Positions 18,909-27,593 of a stretch of DNA of 64,000 nucleotides are shown piece by piece. Under the pieces are notes generated by a model. It worked only from the letters and a program-made list of their open reading frames with translations, ran no database searches and had not been told where the DNA came from. Every line of letters starts with the position of its first letter. The first letter of the stretch is position 1. The stretch is taken from positions 496,001-560,000 of the forward strand of contig NZ_FNPH01000002.1 in the NCBI RefSeq assembly GCF_900107255.1, read 5' to 3'. The position numbers and the translations under genes are program-made. This stretch comes from Micromonospora pattaloongensis. GTDB taxonomy: Bacteria > Actinomycetota > Actinomycetes > Mycobacteriales > Micromonosporaceae.

Positions 18909-19745
18909 CTACAGGGTTCCGGGGTCGACCTCGCCGTGCGCGACCAGCACGGCGGGGCCCGCGAGCCAGCAGCTGTCCCCGTCGAGGGTGATGGTGAGCC
19001 GTCCGCCGAGCACGTCCACCGCGACGACCCCGGCGTCCCGGCCCGCGTCGCGCAGCGCCACCGTCGCGACCGCGCAGGCCCCGGAGCCGCAGGAGAGGGT
19101 CTCGGCGGAGCCGCGCTCGTAGACGCGCATCGCCACGTGCAGGTCGGCGCCGTTCACCGGCTCCGCCGGCGCGACGAACTCGACGTTCACCCCGGCCGGG
19201 AAGACCGCCGGGTCGAAACCGGGCGAACGGGTCAGGTCCAGGCCGCCGAGGTCGAGGGCGCCGGGCAGCGCGCACACCAGGTGCGGATTTCCGCAGTCCA
19301 CCGCGACGCCCGGCACGGTCAGCCCGCCGACCGTCGCCGTGCTGGTGTCGTAGATCCGCGGCCGGCCCATGTCGACCGCGATCGCGTCCGGCCCGACCAC
19401 CGCGCGCACCACGCCGGCGCGGGTCGCCACCGCGAGCCCGTCGGCGTCCCCGGTGACCCCCATCGAGTCGAGGTAGCGGGCGAAGACCCGCACCCCGTTG
19501 CCGCACATCTCCGCGTACGTCCCGTCGGCGTTCCAGTAGTCCATGAACCACTCGGCCCGCTCCGCGTGCCGGACCGCGTCGGGATGGTTGGCGGCGCGCA
19601 CCACCCGGAGCACGCCGTCCGCGCCGATCCCCCGGCGCCGGTCGCAGAGCGCCGCGACCAGCGCCGGCGTCAGCGGGAGCGCTCCGGCCGGGTCGGGCAG
19701 GATCACGAAGTCGTTGGCGGTGCCATGGCCCTTGATGAACTGCAC
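18909..19745 (-). CDS. dapF: diaminopimelate epimerase
   Basis: DapF converts LL- to meso-diaminopimelate for lysine and peptidoglycan synthesis, without cofactor. The 278-residue protein begins MQFIKGHGTANDFV. It shows the two catalytic cysteine loops MCGNGVRVFARYL and SCGSGACAVATV, and the first substrate region is normal. Seven bases separate the dapF start from the miaA stop on the same strand, so the LigB-like gene, miaA and dapF form one transcription unit. Confidence 0.95.
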   Translation of the reverse strand: MQFIKGHGTANDFVILPDPAGALPLTPALVAALCDRRRGIGADGVLRVVRAANHPDAVRHAERAEWFMDYWNADGTYAEMCGNGVRVFARYLDSMGVTGDADGLAVATRAGVVRAVVGPDAIAVDMGRPRIYDTSTATVGGLTVPGVAVDCGNPHLVCALPGALDLGGLDLTRSPGFDPAVFPAGVNVEFVAPAEPVNGADLHVAMRVYERGSAETLSCGSGACAVATVALRDAGRDAGVVAVDVLGGRLTITLDGDSCWLAGPAVLVAHGEVDPGTL

Positions 19746-19752
19746 CCGACCA

Positions 19753-20661
19753 TCATTCCCGAGCCGCCCGCACGGCCCGCAGCGCGGCCCCGATCGGGTC
19801 GGGGCCGGCGGAGTCGAGCCACACCACCCGGGGATCGCGACGGAACCAGGAACGCTGCCGGCGGACGAAGCGCCGGGTCGCCCGTACGGTCTCGTCCCGC
19901 GCCTGCTCCTGCGACCAGTCGCCGTCCAGGAAACGCAACACCTGCTGGTAGCCGAGCGCGCGACTGGCGGTCCGCCCCTCGCGCAGCCCGCGCCCGACCA
20001 GGTCCCGCACCTCGTCGACCAGTCCGGCCGCCCACATCCGGTCGACCCGCGTCGCGATCCGCTCGTCGAGCAGCTCCGTGTCCAGATCGACGCCGAGCTG
20101 CACCGCGTCGTAGTACGGCCGCGGCTCCGGCAGCGACGCGGTGAACGGCGCCCCGGTCAGCTCGATCACCTCGAGCGCGCGGACGATGCGCCGGCCGTTG
20201 CCGGGCAGGATGCTGGCCGCCGCCGCGGGGTCGGCCGCCGCCAGCCGGGCGTGCAGCGGCGCGGGCCCGACCGCGGCCAGCTCGGCCTCCAGCCGCGCCC
20301 GCACCGCCGGGTCCGTGCCGGGGAACTCGAACTCCTCCAGCACCGCCCGGACGTAGAGCCCGGAGCCGCCAACCAGCAGCGGCACCCGGCCCCGCGCCAG
20401 GATGTCGTCGACGGTGGCGCGGGCCAGCCGCTGGTACTCCGCGACGCTCGCCGGCTCGGTGACCGGCCAGATGTCCAGGAGGTGGTGCGGTACCCCCTCG
20501 CGCTCGGCGGGGGTGAGCTTGGCGGTGCCGATGTCCATTCCCGCGTAGAGCTGCATCGAGTCGACGTTGACCACCTCGCCGCCGAGCGCGTGCGCGAGCG
20601 CGATGCTCAGCGCCGACTTGCCGGCGGCGGTCGGCCCGACGACCGCGACGACCCGGGTCAC
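19753..20661 (-). CDS. miaA: tRNA dimethylallyltransferase
   Basis: MiaA adds a dimethylallyl group to A37 of tRNAs reading UNN codons, the substrate later used by MiaB. The 302-residue protein has the P-loop GPTAAGKSALSIALA at its N-terminus, then VNVDSMQLYAGMDIGTAK and HHLLDIWPVTEPASVAEYQ, all standard. The GTG at 20661 shares a 4-base GTGA overlap with the stop of the upstream LigB-like gene, which implies coupled translation; the long upstream extension of the frame is non-coding. Confidence 0.95.
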   Translation of the reverse strand: MTRVVAVVGPTAAGKSALSIALAHALGGEVVNVDSMQLYAGMDIGTAKLTPAEREGVPHHLLDIWPVTEPASVAEYQRLARATVDDILARGRVPLLVGGSGLYVRAVLEEFEFPGTDPAVRARLEAELAAVGPAPLHARLAAADPAAAASILPGNGRRIVRALEVIELTGAPFTASLPEPRPYYDAVQLGVDLDTELLDERIATRVDRMWAAGLVDEVRDLVGRGLREGRTASRALGYQQVLRFLDGDWSQEQARDETVRATRRFVRRQRSWFRRDPRVVWLDSAGPDPIGAALRAVRAARE

Positions 20662-21380
20662 GCCGGGGTCCAGGTGGCGACGAAGTAGGCCACGCCGTAC
20701 GGCGCGGCGTAGTAGGAGAGGTCGCCGCGCCAGCCACGGCCGGCGGCCCGCGCCGCACCGGCCAGCGCCTGCCACGGCGCCCGGCCGGCCACCATCAGCC
20801 GCCCGGACAGCACGGGGTCCAGGTCGAGCAGGGCATCGGTGTCCGCGCCGCCCAGGGCCGCGGCGACCCCCTCGTCGTACGGCTGGGCGCGCGGGTCGTC
20901 GTACCCCGGGGACTTCTCCCCCCGGCAGGCGGACCCGTCGCCGATCGCGAGCAGCGCGACCCGCGGCCGCCGCCCGGCCAACGCGGCGCCGAGCGACGCG
21001 CACTCCGCGGCGGTGGCCGTGGCGTCGATCTCGTCGAACATCACCGTCCGGCCGGCGAGGTCATGCCGGGCCAGCAGCCACCCGCCGACGAGCAGGCTCG
21101 GCGTGGTCACCGGCTCGCCGGCGCCGCCGCTCAGCTCGAAGCCGACCGGGGAGCCCCACGGCCGGAACGTCCCGCGGTATCCGGGGGCGAGCCGGCGCGT
21201 CCGGTCCGACCCGCCGAGCACGATCACCGCGTCCGGCTCGGCCGCGAGCAGCCGCCCGATCGCGGCGTCGCAGGCGGCCCGGAGCTCGTCCAACTCGGCG
21301 GCCGCACCCCCGGCGATCTCCGGAACGATCACGGGTGGCTGCGGGCAGACGGCGGCGGCGACCAGAGGCACGCCGACCAC
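20658..21380 (-). CDS. LigB-superfamily (class III extradiol dioxygenase-like) protein
   Basis: This 240-residue protein fits the LigB/class III extradiol dioxygenase superfamily, to which MEMO-like proteins also belong (VCPQPPVIVPEIAG start, VIVLGGSDRTRR, LAIGDGSACRGEKSPGYDD). The usual second iron-ligand histidines are not evident, so ring cleavage should not be assumed. It overlaps miaA by four bases, and from memory this gene accompanies miaA in many actinobacteria, but a link to tRNA modification is unproved. Either GTG at 21380 or the one nine bases on could start it. Confidence 0.7.
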   Translation of the reverse strand: MVGVPLVAAAVCPQPPVIVPEIAGGAAAELDELRAACDAAIGRLLAAEPDAVIVLGGSDRTRRLAPGYRGTFRPWGSPVGFELSGGAGEPVTTPSLLVGGWLLARHDLAGRTVMFDEIDATATAAECASLGAALAGRRPRVALLAIGDGSACRGEKSPGYDDPRAQPYDEGVAAALGGADTDALLDLDPVLSGRLMVAGRAPWQALAGAARAAGRGWRGDLSYYAAPYGVAYFVATWTPA

Positions 21381-21578
21381 GGTAGCGGGCAGGGCACTCT
21401 ACTCCCGCCGCGACCTGAGGTCGCTGCTTCGAAAGACACCGTATGGTCACGGTCGGCGATAGGCGCTCGACGCGGATGGGGTGGCACCTGTGACAATGCC
21501 GGGGAGACACTTCTGCGCCGTGGCGGCGACCGCCGGGGGACCCCCGTCCGGTGGCGCCGGGAGAACGAGGATGGGCAC

Positions 21579-22787
21579 ATGAGCGACTGGACGGCCTTCG
21601 GGCGGGTCGACGCGGACGGCACGGTCTACGTCAAGACGGCCGAGGGCGAGCGCGTGGTCGGTTCCTGGCAGGCAGGGGCGCCGGAAGAGGGCCTGGCACA
21701 CTTCGCGCGCCGTTTCGCGGACCTCGTCACCGAGGTCGACTTGACCGAGGCGCGCCTCAACTCGGGGGCGGCCGACGCGGCGCACTCGCTGTCGACGCTG
21801 CGACGGCTGCGGACATCGCTGGCCGAGGCCCACGTCGTCGGCGACATCGACATGCTCGCGGCGCGGCTGGACAAGCTCATCGGCACGGCCGAGGCGAAGG
21901 TGGGCGAGGCGAAGGCCGCCAAGGAGGCGGCCCGCACCGAGGCGCTCGCCCGCAAGACCGCCCTGGTGGAGGAGGCCGAGCAGCTGGCCGCGGAGTCGAC
22001 CGGCTGGAAGACCGCCGGCGACCGCCTCAAGGAGATCCTCGACGAGTGGAAGTCGATCCGCGGGGTCGACAAGAAGACCGACGGCGAGCTGTGGAAGCGG
22101 TTCGCCGCGGCCCGCGACGCGTTCACCCGCCGCCGCGGCGCCCACTTCGCCACCCTCGACGCGCAGCGCAAGCAGGCGCAGGGCGCGAAGGAGGAGCTGG
22201 TCGCGCAGGCCGAGGCGCTGGCCGCCTCGGACGACTGGGGGCCCACGGCCAACCGGCTGAAGGAGCTGATGGCCGAGTGGAAGACCGCGCCGCGCGCCTC
22301 CAAGGAGGCCGAGCAGAAGCTCTGGGAACGGTTCCGGGCCGCGCAGGACGCCTTCTTCTCCCGCCGCAGTGAGGTCTTCTCCGCCCGTGACGCGGAGCTG
22401 AAGGGCAACCTCGAGCGCAAGCAGGCGCTGCTGGCCGAGGCGGAGGCGCTGGACGTCGACGCGGACCCGCGCGGCGCGCAGGCGAAGCTCCGCGAGATCC
22501 AGGGTCAGTGGCACGAGGCGGGGCGGGTGCCGCGCGAGGCCGCGGCCGGGCTCGACCGACGGCTGCGCGCCCTGGACGACAAGGTGCGGCAGGCGATGGA
22601 CGCGGCCTGGCGGCGTACCGAGCCGTCGGCCAACCCGCTGCTGGCACAGATGCGCGAGCAGGTCGCGGAGGCGGAGCAGCGGCTCGCGCGCGCCCAGGCG
22701 GCCGGCGACGCCAAGCGGATCCGCGAGGCCGAGCAGGCGCTCGCCTCGAAGCGGCAGTTCCTGCAGCTGGCCGAGCAGGCCAGCTAG
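21579..22787 (+). CDS. DUF349 family protein
   Basis: The 402-residue, highly helical, charged protein contains three tandem DUF349 units: GWKTAGDRLKEILDEWKSI with LWKRFAAARDAF, WGPTANRLKELMAEWKTA with LWERFRAAQDAF, and LREIQGQWHEAGRVP with LDDKVRQAMDAAW. The C-terminus is a coiled coil. DUF349 proteins are unstudied in most bacteria; an RNA- or ribosome-related role is sometimes suggested. The ATG at 21579 follows GAACGAGG. It is transcribed alone, diverging from the miaA unit. Confidence 0.85.
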   Translation: MSDWTAFGRVDADGTVYVKTAEGERVVGSWQAGAPEEGLAHFARRFADLVTEVDLTEARLNSGAADAAHSLSTLRRLRTSLAEAHVVGDIDMLAARLDKLIGTAEAKVGEAKAAKEAARTEALARKTALVEEAEQLAAESTGWKTAGDRLKEILDEWKSIRGVDKKTDGELWKRFAAARDAFTRRRGAHFATLDAQRKQAQGAKEELVAQAEALAASDDWGPTANRLKELMAEWKTAPRASKEAEQKLWERFRAAQDAFFSRRSEVFSARDAELKGNLERKQALLAEAEALDVDADPRGAQAKLREIQGQWHEAGRVPREAAAGLDRRLRALDDKVRQAMDAAWRRTEPSANPLLAQMREQVAEAEQRLARAQAAGDAKRIREAEQALASKRQFLQLAEQAS

Positions 22788-22799
22788 CCGGCGACACGC

Positions 22800-22835
22800 A
22801 TCGGGCCCCTGCTCCAACTGGAGCAGGGGCCCGAT
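22800..22835. terminator. 16-bp hairpin between DUF349 gene and miaB
   Basis: ATCGGGCCCCTGCTCC (22800-22815) pairs perfectly with 22820-22835 around AACT. It lies between the converging DUF349 and miaB genes. Confidence 0.8.
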
Positions 22836-22848
22836 GTCGTTGGGGACG

Positions 22849-24357
22849 TCAGTCGCAGCCGCAGGCGGTCGCCGGCGTGGCCGCGGGGGGCGGCGCGCCG
22901 ATCGTCGGCAGCCCGAGCAGCACCCCGGGGGTACGCGGGGCGATGCCCGCCTCGTACGCGTCGCCGGCCCGGGTGTGCCGGTGCGAGATCGGCTCGTCGT
23001 CGGCGTTCAGGTGGTGCGGGGCGGCGTACGTCACGGTGGTGTGCACGATGTCACCCGGCCGGATCTCGCCCTCGTACGAGCCCGCGTCGAAGTGCACCAG
23101 GCGACCGTCGCGGGCGCGCCCGGACAGCCGACCGGTGCGCTCGTCCTTGCGCCCCTCGCCGACCGCGACGAGCACCTCGACGGTCTCGCCGACGAGCTTC
23201 CTGTTCTCCGCCCAGGTGATCTCCTCGACGGCCGCGATCAGCCGCTCGTAGCGCTCCTGCACCACCTGCTTGGGCAGCTGGCCGTCCATGGTCGCGGCCG
23301 GGGTGCCGGGGCGCTTGGAGTACTGGAAGGTGAAGGCGGACGAGAACCGCGCCTCGCGCACGACGTCGAGGGTGCGCTCGAAGTCGGCGTCGGTCTCGCC
23401 GGGGAAGCCGACGATGATGTCCGTGGTGATCGCCGCGTCCGGCATCGCCGCCCGGACCTTCTCGATGATGCCGAGATAGCGCTCCGCGCGGTACGAGCGG
23501 CGCATCGCCCGCAGCACGTCGTCGGAGCCGGACTGCAACGGCATGTGCAGCGAGTGGCAGACGTTGGGCGTCTCGGCCATCGCCGCGATCACGTCGTCGG
23601 TGAAGTCCTTCGGGTGCGGGCTGGTGAAGCGGACCCGCTCCAGCCCCTCCACGTCGCCGCAGGCCCGCAGCAGCTTGCCGAACGCGAGCCGGTCGCCGAA
23701 CTCGACGCCGTACGAGTTGACGTTCTGGCCGAGCAGCGTCACCTCCAGCACGCCCTCGGCGACCAGGGCCCGCACCTCGGCGAGGATGTCGCCCGGCCGG
23801 CGGTCCTTCTCCTTGCCGCGCAGCGACGGCACGATGCAGAAGGTGCAGGTGTTGTTGCAGCCGACGGAGATCGAGACCCAGCCCGCGTACGTCGACTCGC
23901 GCCGGGTCGGCAGCGTCGAGGGGAAGACCTCCAGCGACTCGAGGATCTCCACCTCGGCGGCGGCGTTGTGCCGGGCCCGCTCGAGCAGCGCCGGCAGCGA
24001 CCCGATGTTGTGGGTGCCGAACACGACGTCGACCCAGGGCGCGCGCCGGACGATCTCGCCGCGGTCCTTCTGGGCCAGGCAGCCGCCGACCGCGATCTGC
24101 ATCCCGGGCCGCTTGTTCTTCACGGGCCGCAGGTGACCGAGGTTCCCGTAGAGGCGGTTGTCGGCGTTCTCCCGTACGGCGCAGGTGTTGAAGACCACCA
24201 CGTCCGGGTCGTCGGATTCGCCCGCCCGCACGTAGCCCGCCTGCTCCAGCAGGCCGGAGATCCGCTCGGAGTCGTGCACGTTCATCTGGCAGCCGTACGT
24301 GCGCACCTGGTAGGTGCGGGACAGGCTGCTCTCGGCTGCGGTAGTCATGATTGGCAC
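22849..24357 (-). CDS. miaB: tRNA-2-methylthio-N6-dimethylallyladenosine synthase
   Basis: MiaB is a radical-SAM methylthiotransferase acting on i6A37 made by MiaA. The 502-residue protein shows the three N-terminal cluster cysteines ([17 protein letters not shown]), the radical-SAM motif CNNTCTFC, and a C-terminal TRAM domain ([10 protein letters not shown] to about residue 455). An extra 45-residue Pro/Ala-rich tail ends ATACGCD. The start at 24357 is followed by a second ATG three codons later; either is possible. Confidence 0.95.
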   Translation of the reverse strand: MPIMTTAAESSLSRTYQVRTYGCQMNVHDSERISGLLEQAGYVRAGESDDPDVVVFNTCAVRENADNRLYGNLGHLRPVKNKRPGMQIAVGGCLAQKDRGEIVRRAPWVDVVFGTHNIGSLPALLERARHNAAAEVEILESLEVFPSTLPTRRESTYAGWVSISVGCNNTCTFCIVPSLRGKEKDRRPGDILAEVRALVAEGVLEVTLLGQNVNSYGVEFGDRLAFGKLLRACGDVEGLERVRFTSPHPKDFTDDVIAAMAETPNVCHSLHMPLQSGSDDVLRAMRRSYRAERYLGIIEKVRAAMPDAAITTDIIVGFPGETDADFERTLDVVREARFSSAFTFQYSKRPGTPAATMDGQLPKQVVQERYERLIAAVEEITWAENRKLVGETVEVLVAVGEGRKDERTGRLSGRARDGRLVHFDAGSYEGEIRPGDIVHTTVTYAAPHHLNADDEPISHRHTRAGDAYEAGIAPRTPGVLLGLPTIGAPPPAATPATACGCD

Positions 24358-24411
24358 CAGAGTATCCGCCGGTGACGCCGCGGCTTCCAGCAGCGGTGCC
24401 GTGCGGCGGGG

Positions 24412-24912
24412 TCAGGCCACGACGTAGGGCGGCAGCACGGAATCGGGCGCGCGGCGCGACTGGTCGCAGCGCGCCCATTCGCGGCACCACGGGTCCGAGG
24501 CGGTGCAGAACCGGAGGTTGCTCAGCACCTCCCCGTCGTCGGTGTCCGCGACGTCCAGGTGCACCGGCCGCACCACACCCTCCGGCGTGATCAGCAGGAA
24601 CCGCCCGGGGTCGGCGGTGTCGTCGGGGAGCAGGCACCGCTCGCCGATCAGCCGGGCGAAGCCGGCCACCACACCGGTCTCCCCCACGTCGGCGGGGGCG
24701 CGGTAGCAGTCGACGGACATTCCGAAGAGCCCCGGCCGCCGCCACACGTCGCAGAGCACGACGTCGTCGAGGAGGAGTTCCGGGTCCGCGCCGGCGAGCG
24801 GCAGCACGGGACGATCGAGCACCGCCGCCAGTGCCCGGTAGACGTCCGGGGCGGCGACGGGCGCCTCGACGGACCAGTTCCACAGGGCGGTGGGGGCGGT
24901 GGATGTCGGCAT
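24412..24912 (-). CDS. conserved-looking hypothetical protein
   Basis: The 166-residue protein has no domain I recognise and no signal or membrane segment. It contains several tryptophans and three cysteines clustered near the end (RFCTASDPWCREWARC), which could be a metal site or disulphides. It starts with ATG at 24912, lies directly upstream of miaB on the same strand and is divergent from gluA. The codon-position GC pattern looks coding. Function unknown. Confidence 0.6.
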   Translation of the reverse strand: MPTSTAPTALWNWSVEAPVAAPDVYRALAAVLDRPVLPLAGADPELLLDDVVLCDVWRRPGLFGMSVDCYRAPADVGETGVVAGFARLIGERCLLPDDTADPGRFLLITPEGVVRPVHLDVADTDDGEVLSNLRFCTASDPWCREWARCDQSRRAPDSVLPPYVVA

Positions 24913-24971
24913 ATGCCCATGGTGACCGGCTCGGCGGCCTCTGTGGGCGTGTGTTACCTCTCCGTGACCAT

Positions 24972-25015
24972 CAGAGTTGCACTCTGGCATCAAGCCCCGC
25001 CTAAAGTGGCGGGGC
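24972..25015 (+). promoter_or_regulatory. gluABCD promoter region with two inverted repeats
   Basis: CAGAGT-TGC-ACTCTG (24972-24986) and GCCCCGCC-TAAAGT-GGCGGGGC (24994-25015) stand in tandem. The first covers TTGCAC (24977-24982) and the second encloses TAAAGT (25002-25007), which with a 19-bp spacer could be the -35 and -10. Both repeats may be operators, or RNA hairpins if transcription starts earlier. Confidence 0.4.
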
Positions 25016-25059
25016 AGATGTGAGTCGAGCTCGACCAGGCACGCACGACAGGACGGTGG

Positions 25060-25812
25060 ATGACGGTGACGACGGGTGGCCCGCTCATCGTGCTCGACGG
25101 GGTCAACAAGTGGTTCGGTCCGCTCCACGTGCTCAAGGATGTGAATCTCTCCATCGAGCGGGGCGAGGTCGTGGTGGTGATCGGCCCCTCCGGGTCCGGC
25201 AAGTCCACGCTCTGCCGGGCGATCAACCGCCTGGAGCCGATCAACTCGGGGACCATCGTCTTCGACGGCCGGCCGCTGCCGGCGGAGGGCCGGGCGCTCG
25301 CGCAGCTGCGCAGCGAGGTGGGGATGGTCTTCCAGTCCTTCAACCTCTTCGCGCACAAGACGATCCTCGAGAACGTGACGATCGGGCCCGTCAAGGTCCG
25401 CAAGGAGAAGCCGGCGGTGGTCCGGGAGCGGGCGATGCAGCTGCTCGACCGGGTCGGGATCGCCAGCCAGGCGGAGAAGTACCCCGCGCAGCTCTCCGGC
25501 GGCCAGCAGCAGCGCGCCGCGATCGCGCGGGCCCTGGCCATGCAGCCGAAGGCGATGCTCTTCGACGAGCCGACCAGCGCGCTCGACCCGGAGATGGTCG
25601 GCGAGGTGCTCGACGTGATGACGTCGCTGGCCCGCGAGGGCATGACGATGGTCGTGGTCACGCATGAGATGGGCTTCGCCCGACACGCCGCAAACCGCGT
25701 GATCTTCATGGCTGACGGCCAACTGGTCGAAGATGCTCCCCCGACGGAGTTCTTCGAAAACCCGCGCAGCGACCGGGCCAAGGACTTCCTGTCGAAGATC
25801 CTGACGCACTAG
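25060..25812 (+). CDS. gluA: glutamate ABC transporter, ATP-binding protein
   Basis: This is the cytoplasmic ATPase of a polar amino acid importer. The 250-residue protein has Walker [12 protein letters not shown], the Q-loop at VFQSFNLF, the signature [16 protein letters not shown], Walker [14 protein letters not shown] and the switch His in VVVTHEMGF. It starts with ATG at 25060 after GGACGGTGG. It is first of four genes in one direction matching the gluABCD order of Corynebacterium, which points to glutamate or a similar amino acid. Confidence 0.92.
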   Translation: MTVTTGGPLIVLDGVNKWFGPLHVLKDVNLSIERGEVVVVIGPSGSGKSTLCRAINRLEPINSGTIVFDGRPLPAEGRALAQLRSEVGMVFQSFNLFAHKTILENVTIGPVKVRKEKPAVVRERAMQLLDRVGIASQAEKYPAQLSGGQQQRAAIARALAMQPKAMLFDEPTSALDPEMVGEVLDVMTSLAREGMTMVVVTHEMGFARHAANRVIFMADGQLVEDAPPTEFFENPRSDRAKDFLSKILTH

Positions 25813-25873
25813 CACCGGGCGTTCCCCGGAGCGCGCCGCCGCCGCGGCGCCTCCATCGATGAAGGAGATACAC

Positions 25874-26809
25874 ATGCGGATCACACGCGTGGCCGCCGCC
25901 ACCCTGATGGCGACGCTCGCCCTGACCGCCGCCGCCTGCGGCAAGGAGGGCACGCCGGCCCCGAGCGGCGCCGGCAACGGCTCCGGCGCGGCGAACGGCG
26001 ACACCTGCCAGAGTTCGGGTGCCACGTTCACGCCGGCGAGCAGCGTCGACCTGACCGGCAGCCCGACCTACGACAAGATCAAGAGCGCCGGCAAGGTCGT
26101 CATCGGCGTGAAGTTCGACCAGCCGAACCTGGGCTACAAGGACGCCCAGGGCAAGCGGTGCGGCTTCGACATCGAGGTCGCGCAGCTCATCGCCAGCAAG
26201 CTCGGCGTCGACCCGGCGAAGATCGAGTACAAGGAGATCCCGTCCGCCAACCGCGAGACGGCGATCAAGGGCGGCGAGATCGACTACTACGTCGGCACCT
26301 ACTCGATCACCGACAAGCGTAAGAACGACATCGCCTTCGCCGGCCCGTACTTCATCGCCGGCCAGGACCTGCTGGTCCGCAAGGACGAGTCGGCGATCAC
26401 CGGCAAGGAGACCCTCAAGGGCAAGAAGGTCTGCTCCGCGAAGGGCTCCACGCCGATCCAGCGGGTGCGCGACGAGGGCCTGACCGAGGCGAACAACATC
26501 GTCGAGTTCGCCACCTACTCGGAGTGCGTGTCGCAGCTGCTCGACAAGAAGGTCGACGCCGTCACGACCGACGACGCGATCCTCAAGGGCTACGCCGCGC
26601 AGAACAGCACCGACCTGAAGGTCGTCGGCAAGCCGTTCAGCACCGAGAAGTACGGCATCGGCCTGCCGAAGACCGACAAGGCGCTGCGTGACTACGTCAA
26701 CGCGCAGCTCGCCGCGTCGTTCGCCGACGGCACCTGGCAGAAGATCTACGACGGCACGCTGGGCAAGTCGGGCTCGCCGGCCTCGCCGCCGGCGCTCGAG
26801 CGGTACTGA
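25874..26809 (+). CDS. gluB: glutamate-binding lipoprotein of ABC transporter
   Basis: The 311-residue solute-binding lipoprotein captures the amino acid outside the membrane. The signal peptide ends in the lipobox LTAAAC (Cys about residue 22), followed by a Gly/Ser-rich linker and the SBP_bac_3 fold (VVIGVKFDQPNLGYKDAQG, CGFDIEVAQLIASKLGVD, then IDYYVGTYSIT). The ATG at 25874 follows AAGGAGATACAC, better than the in-frame ATG at 25859. A strong hairpin after the stop separates it from gluC. Confidence 0.92.
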   Translation: MRITRVAAATLMATLALTAAACGKEGTPAPSGAGNGSGAANGDTCQSSGATFTPASSVDLTGSPTYDKIKSAGKVVIGVKFDQPNLGYKDAQGKRCGFDIEVAQLIASKLGVDPAKIEYKEIPSANRETAIKGGEIDYYVGTYSITDKRKNDIAFAGPYFIAGQDLLVRKDESAITGKETLKGKKVCSAKGSTPIQRVRDEGLTEANNIVEFATYSECVSQLLDKKVDAVTTDDAILKGYAAQNSTDLKVVGKPFSTEKYGIGLPKTDKALRDYVNAQLAASFADGTWQKIYDGTLGKSGSPASPPALERY

Positions 26810-26826
26810 TCGAGCGGTGACCTGAT

Positions 26827-26864
26827 CACGGGCGCCGGGCGGGAACACCCGCCCGGCGCCCGTG
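26827..26864 (+). terminator. intra-operon hairpin between gluB and gluC
   Basis: CACGGGCGCCGGGCGGG (26827-26843) pairs perfectly with 26848-26864 around AACA, a 17-bp GC-rich stem. There is no U-run after it. It probably attenuates transcription or protects the gluAB 3' end, so that binding protein outnumbers permease. Confidence 0.65.
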
Positions 26865-26884
26865 GCGAGAAATGAGAGCGAGGA

Positions 26885-27541
26885 ATGGCCGAGTTTCTTC
26901 GAGTACTGACGGATAACTGGAGCCTCTATTCCCAGGGGTTCACCAACACCGTCAAGCTCTTCCTGGTCGCCGCCGTCGGCAGCCTCGTTCTCGGCACGCT
27001 GCTCGGGGCGATGCGGGTCTCCCCGGTGCCGGCGTTGCGCGCCTTCGGCGCGACCTACGTCAACGTGCTGCGCAACACCCCGCTCACGTTGGTCTTCGCC
27101 TTCCTCGTCTTCGCGGTCCCGAAGCTCGATGTCAATATCGACTACCTCCCGGCCGCGTTCCTCGCGTTGACCCTCTACACCTCGGCGTTCGTCTGCGAGG
27201 TGGTCCGGTCCGGCATCAACACCGTCGCGACCGGCCAGGCCGAGGCGGCCCGCGCGCTGGGCATGACATTCCTGCAGGTGCTCGGCTCGATCGTGCTGCC
27301 CCAGGCGCTGCGCTCGATGGTCCCGCCGATGATGAGCGTGTTCATCGCGATGCTGAAGAACACCACGATCGCTGCCGGCTTCTCCGTGCTGGAGGCGGGC
27401 GCCATCCCGGCGTACATGTCCGAACGGGGCGAGCCGCAGTTCGCGGTGCTGCTCTGGATCACGATCGGCTTCCTCATCCTGATTCTTCCGCTGGTCGTTC
27501 TGCAGCGGTTCCTGGAGCGCAAGTTGGCGGTGGCACGGTGA
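26885..27541 (+). CDS. gluC: glutamate ABC transporter permease
   Basis: The 218-residue inner-membrane permease has about five helices and the His/Glu/Gln/Arg permease pattern. It includes LRNTPLTLVFAFLVF and the EAA loop EAARALGMTFLQVLGSIVLPQALR, shown here only as its key stretch ARALGMTFLQVLG. It pairs with GluD to form the pore. It starts at 26885, 75 bp after gluB, with GAGCGAGG as a likely ribosome binding site. Confidence 0.9.
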   Translation: MAEFLRVLTDNWSLYSQGFTNTVKLFLVAAVGSLVLGTLLGAMRVSPVPALRAFGATYVNVLRNTPLTLVFAFLVFAVPKLDVNIDYLPAAFLALTLYTSAFVCEVVRSGINTVATGQAEAARALGMTFLQVLGSIVLPQALRSMVPPMMSVFIAMLKNTTIAAGFSVLEAGAIPAYMSERGEPQFAVLLWITIGFLILILPLVVLQRFLERKLAVAR

Positions 27542-27542
27542 G

Positions 27543-27581
27543 CGCGAGGAGTGAGCGCAGCGAGTCCCGCAGTCGCGAACG
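27543..27581. repeat. probable dispersed intergenic element in the gluC-gluD spacer
   Basis: The spacer reads GCGAGGAGTGAGCGCAGCG then AGTCCCGCAGTCGCGAACG. From memory, close variants recur between genes of Micromonospora-type genomes. Only one copy was noticed in this window, so repeat status rests on recollection, not on the sequence. Confidence 0.3.
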
Positions 27582-27593
27582 GAAGGCAACGCA

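Noticed and set aside
22834-24375. A 513-codon plus-strand frame
   Set aside because: It is antisense to miaB, whose radical-SAM and TRAM motifs are intact; the frame has no family motifs.
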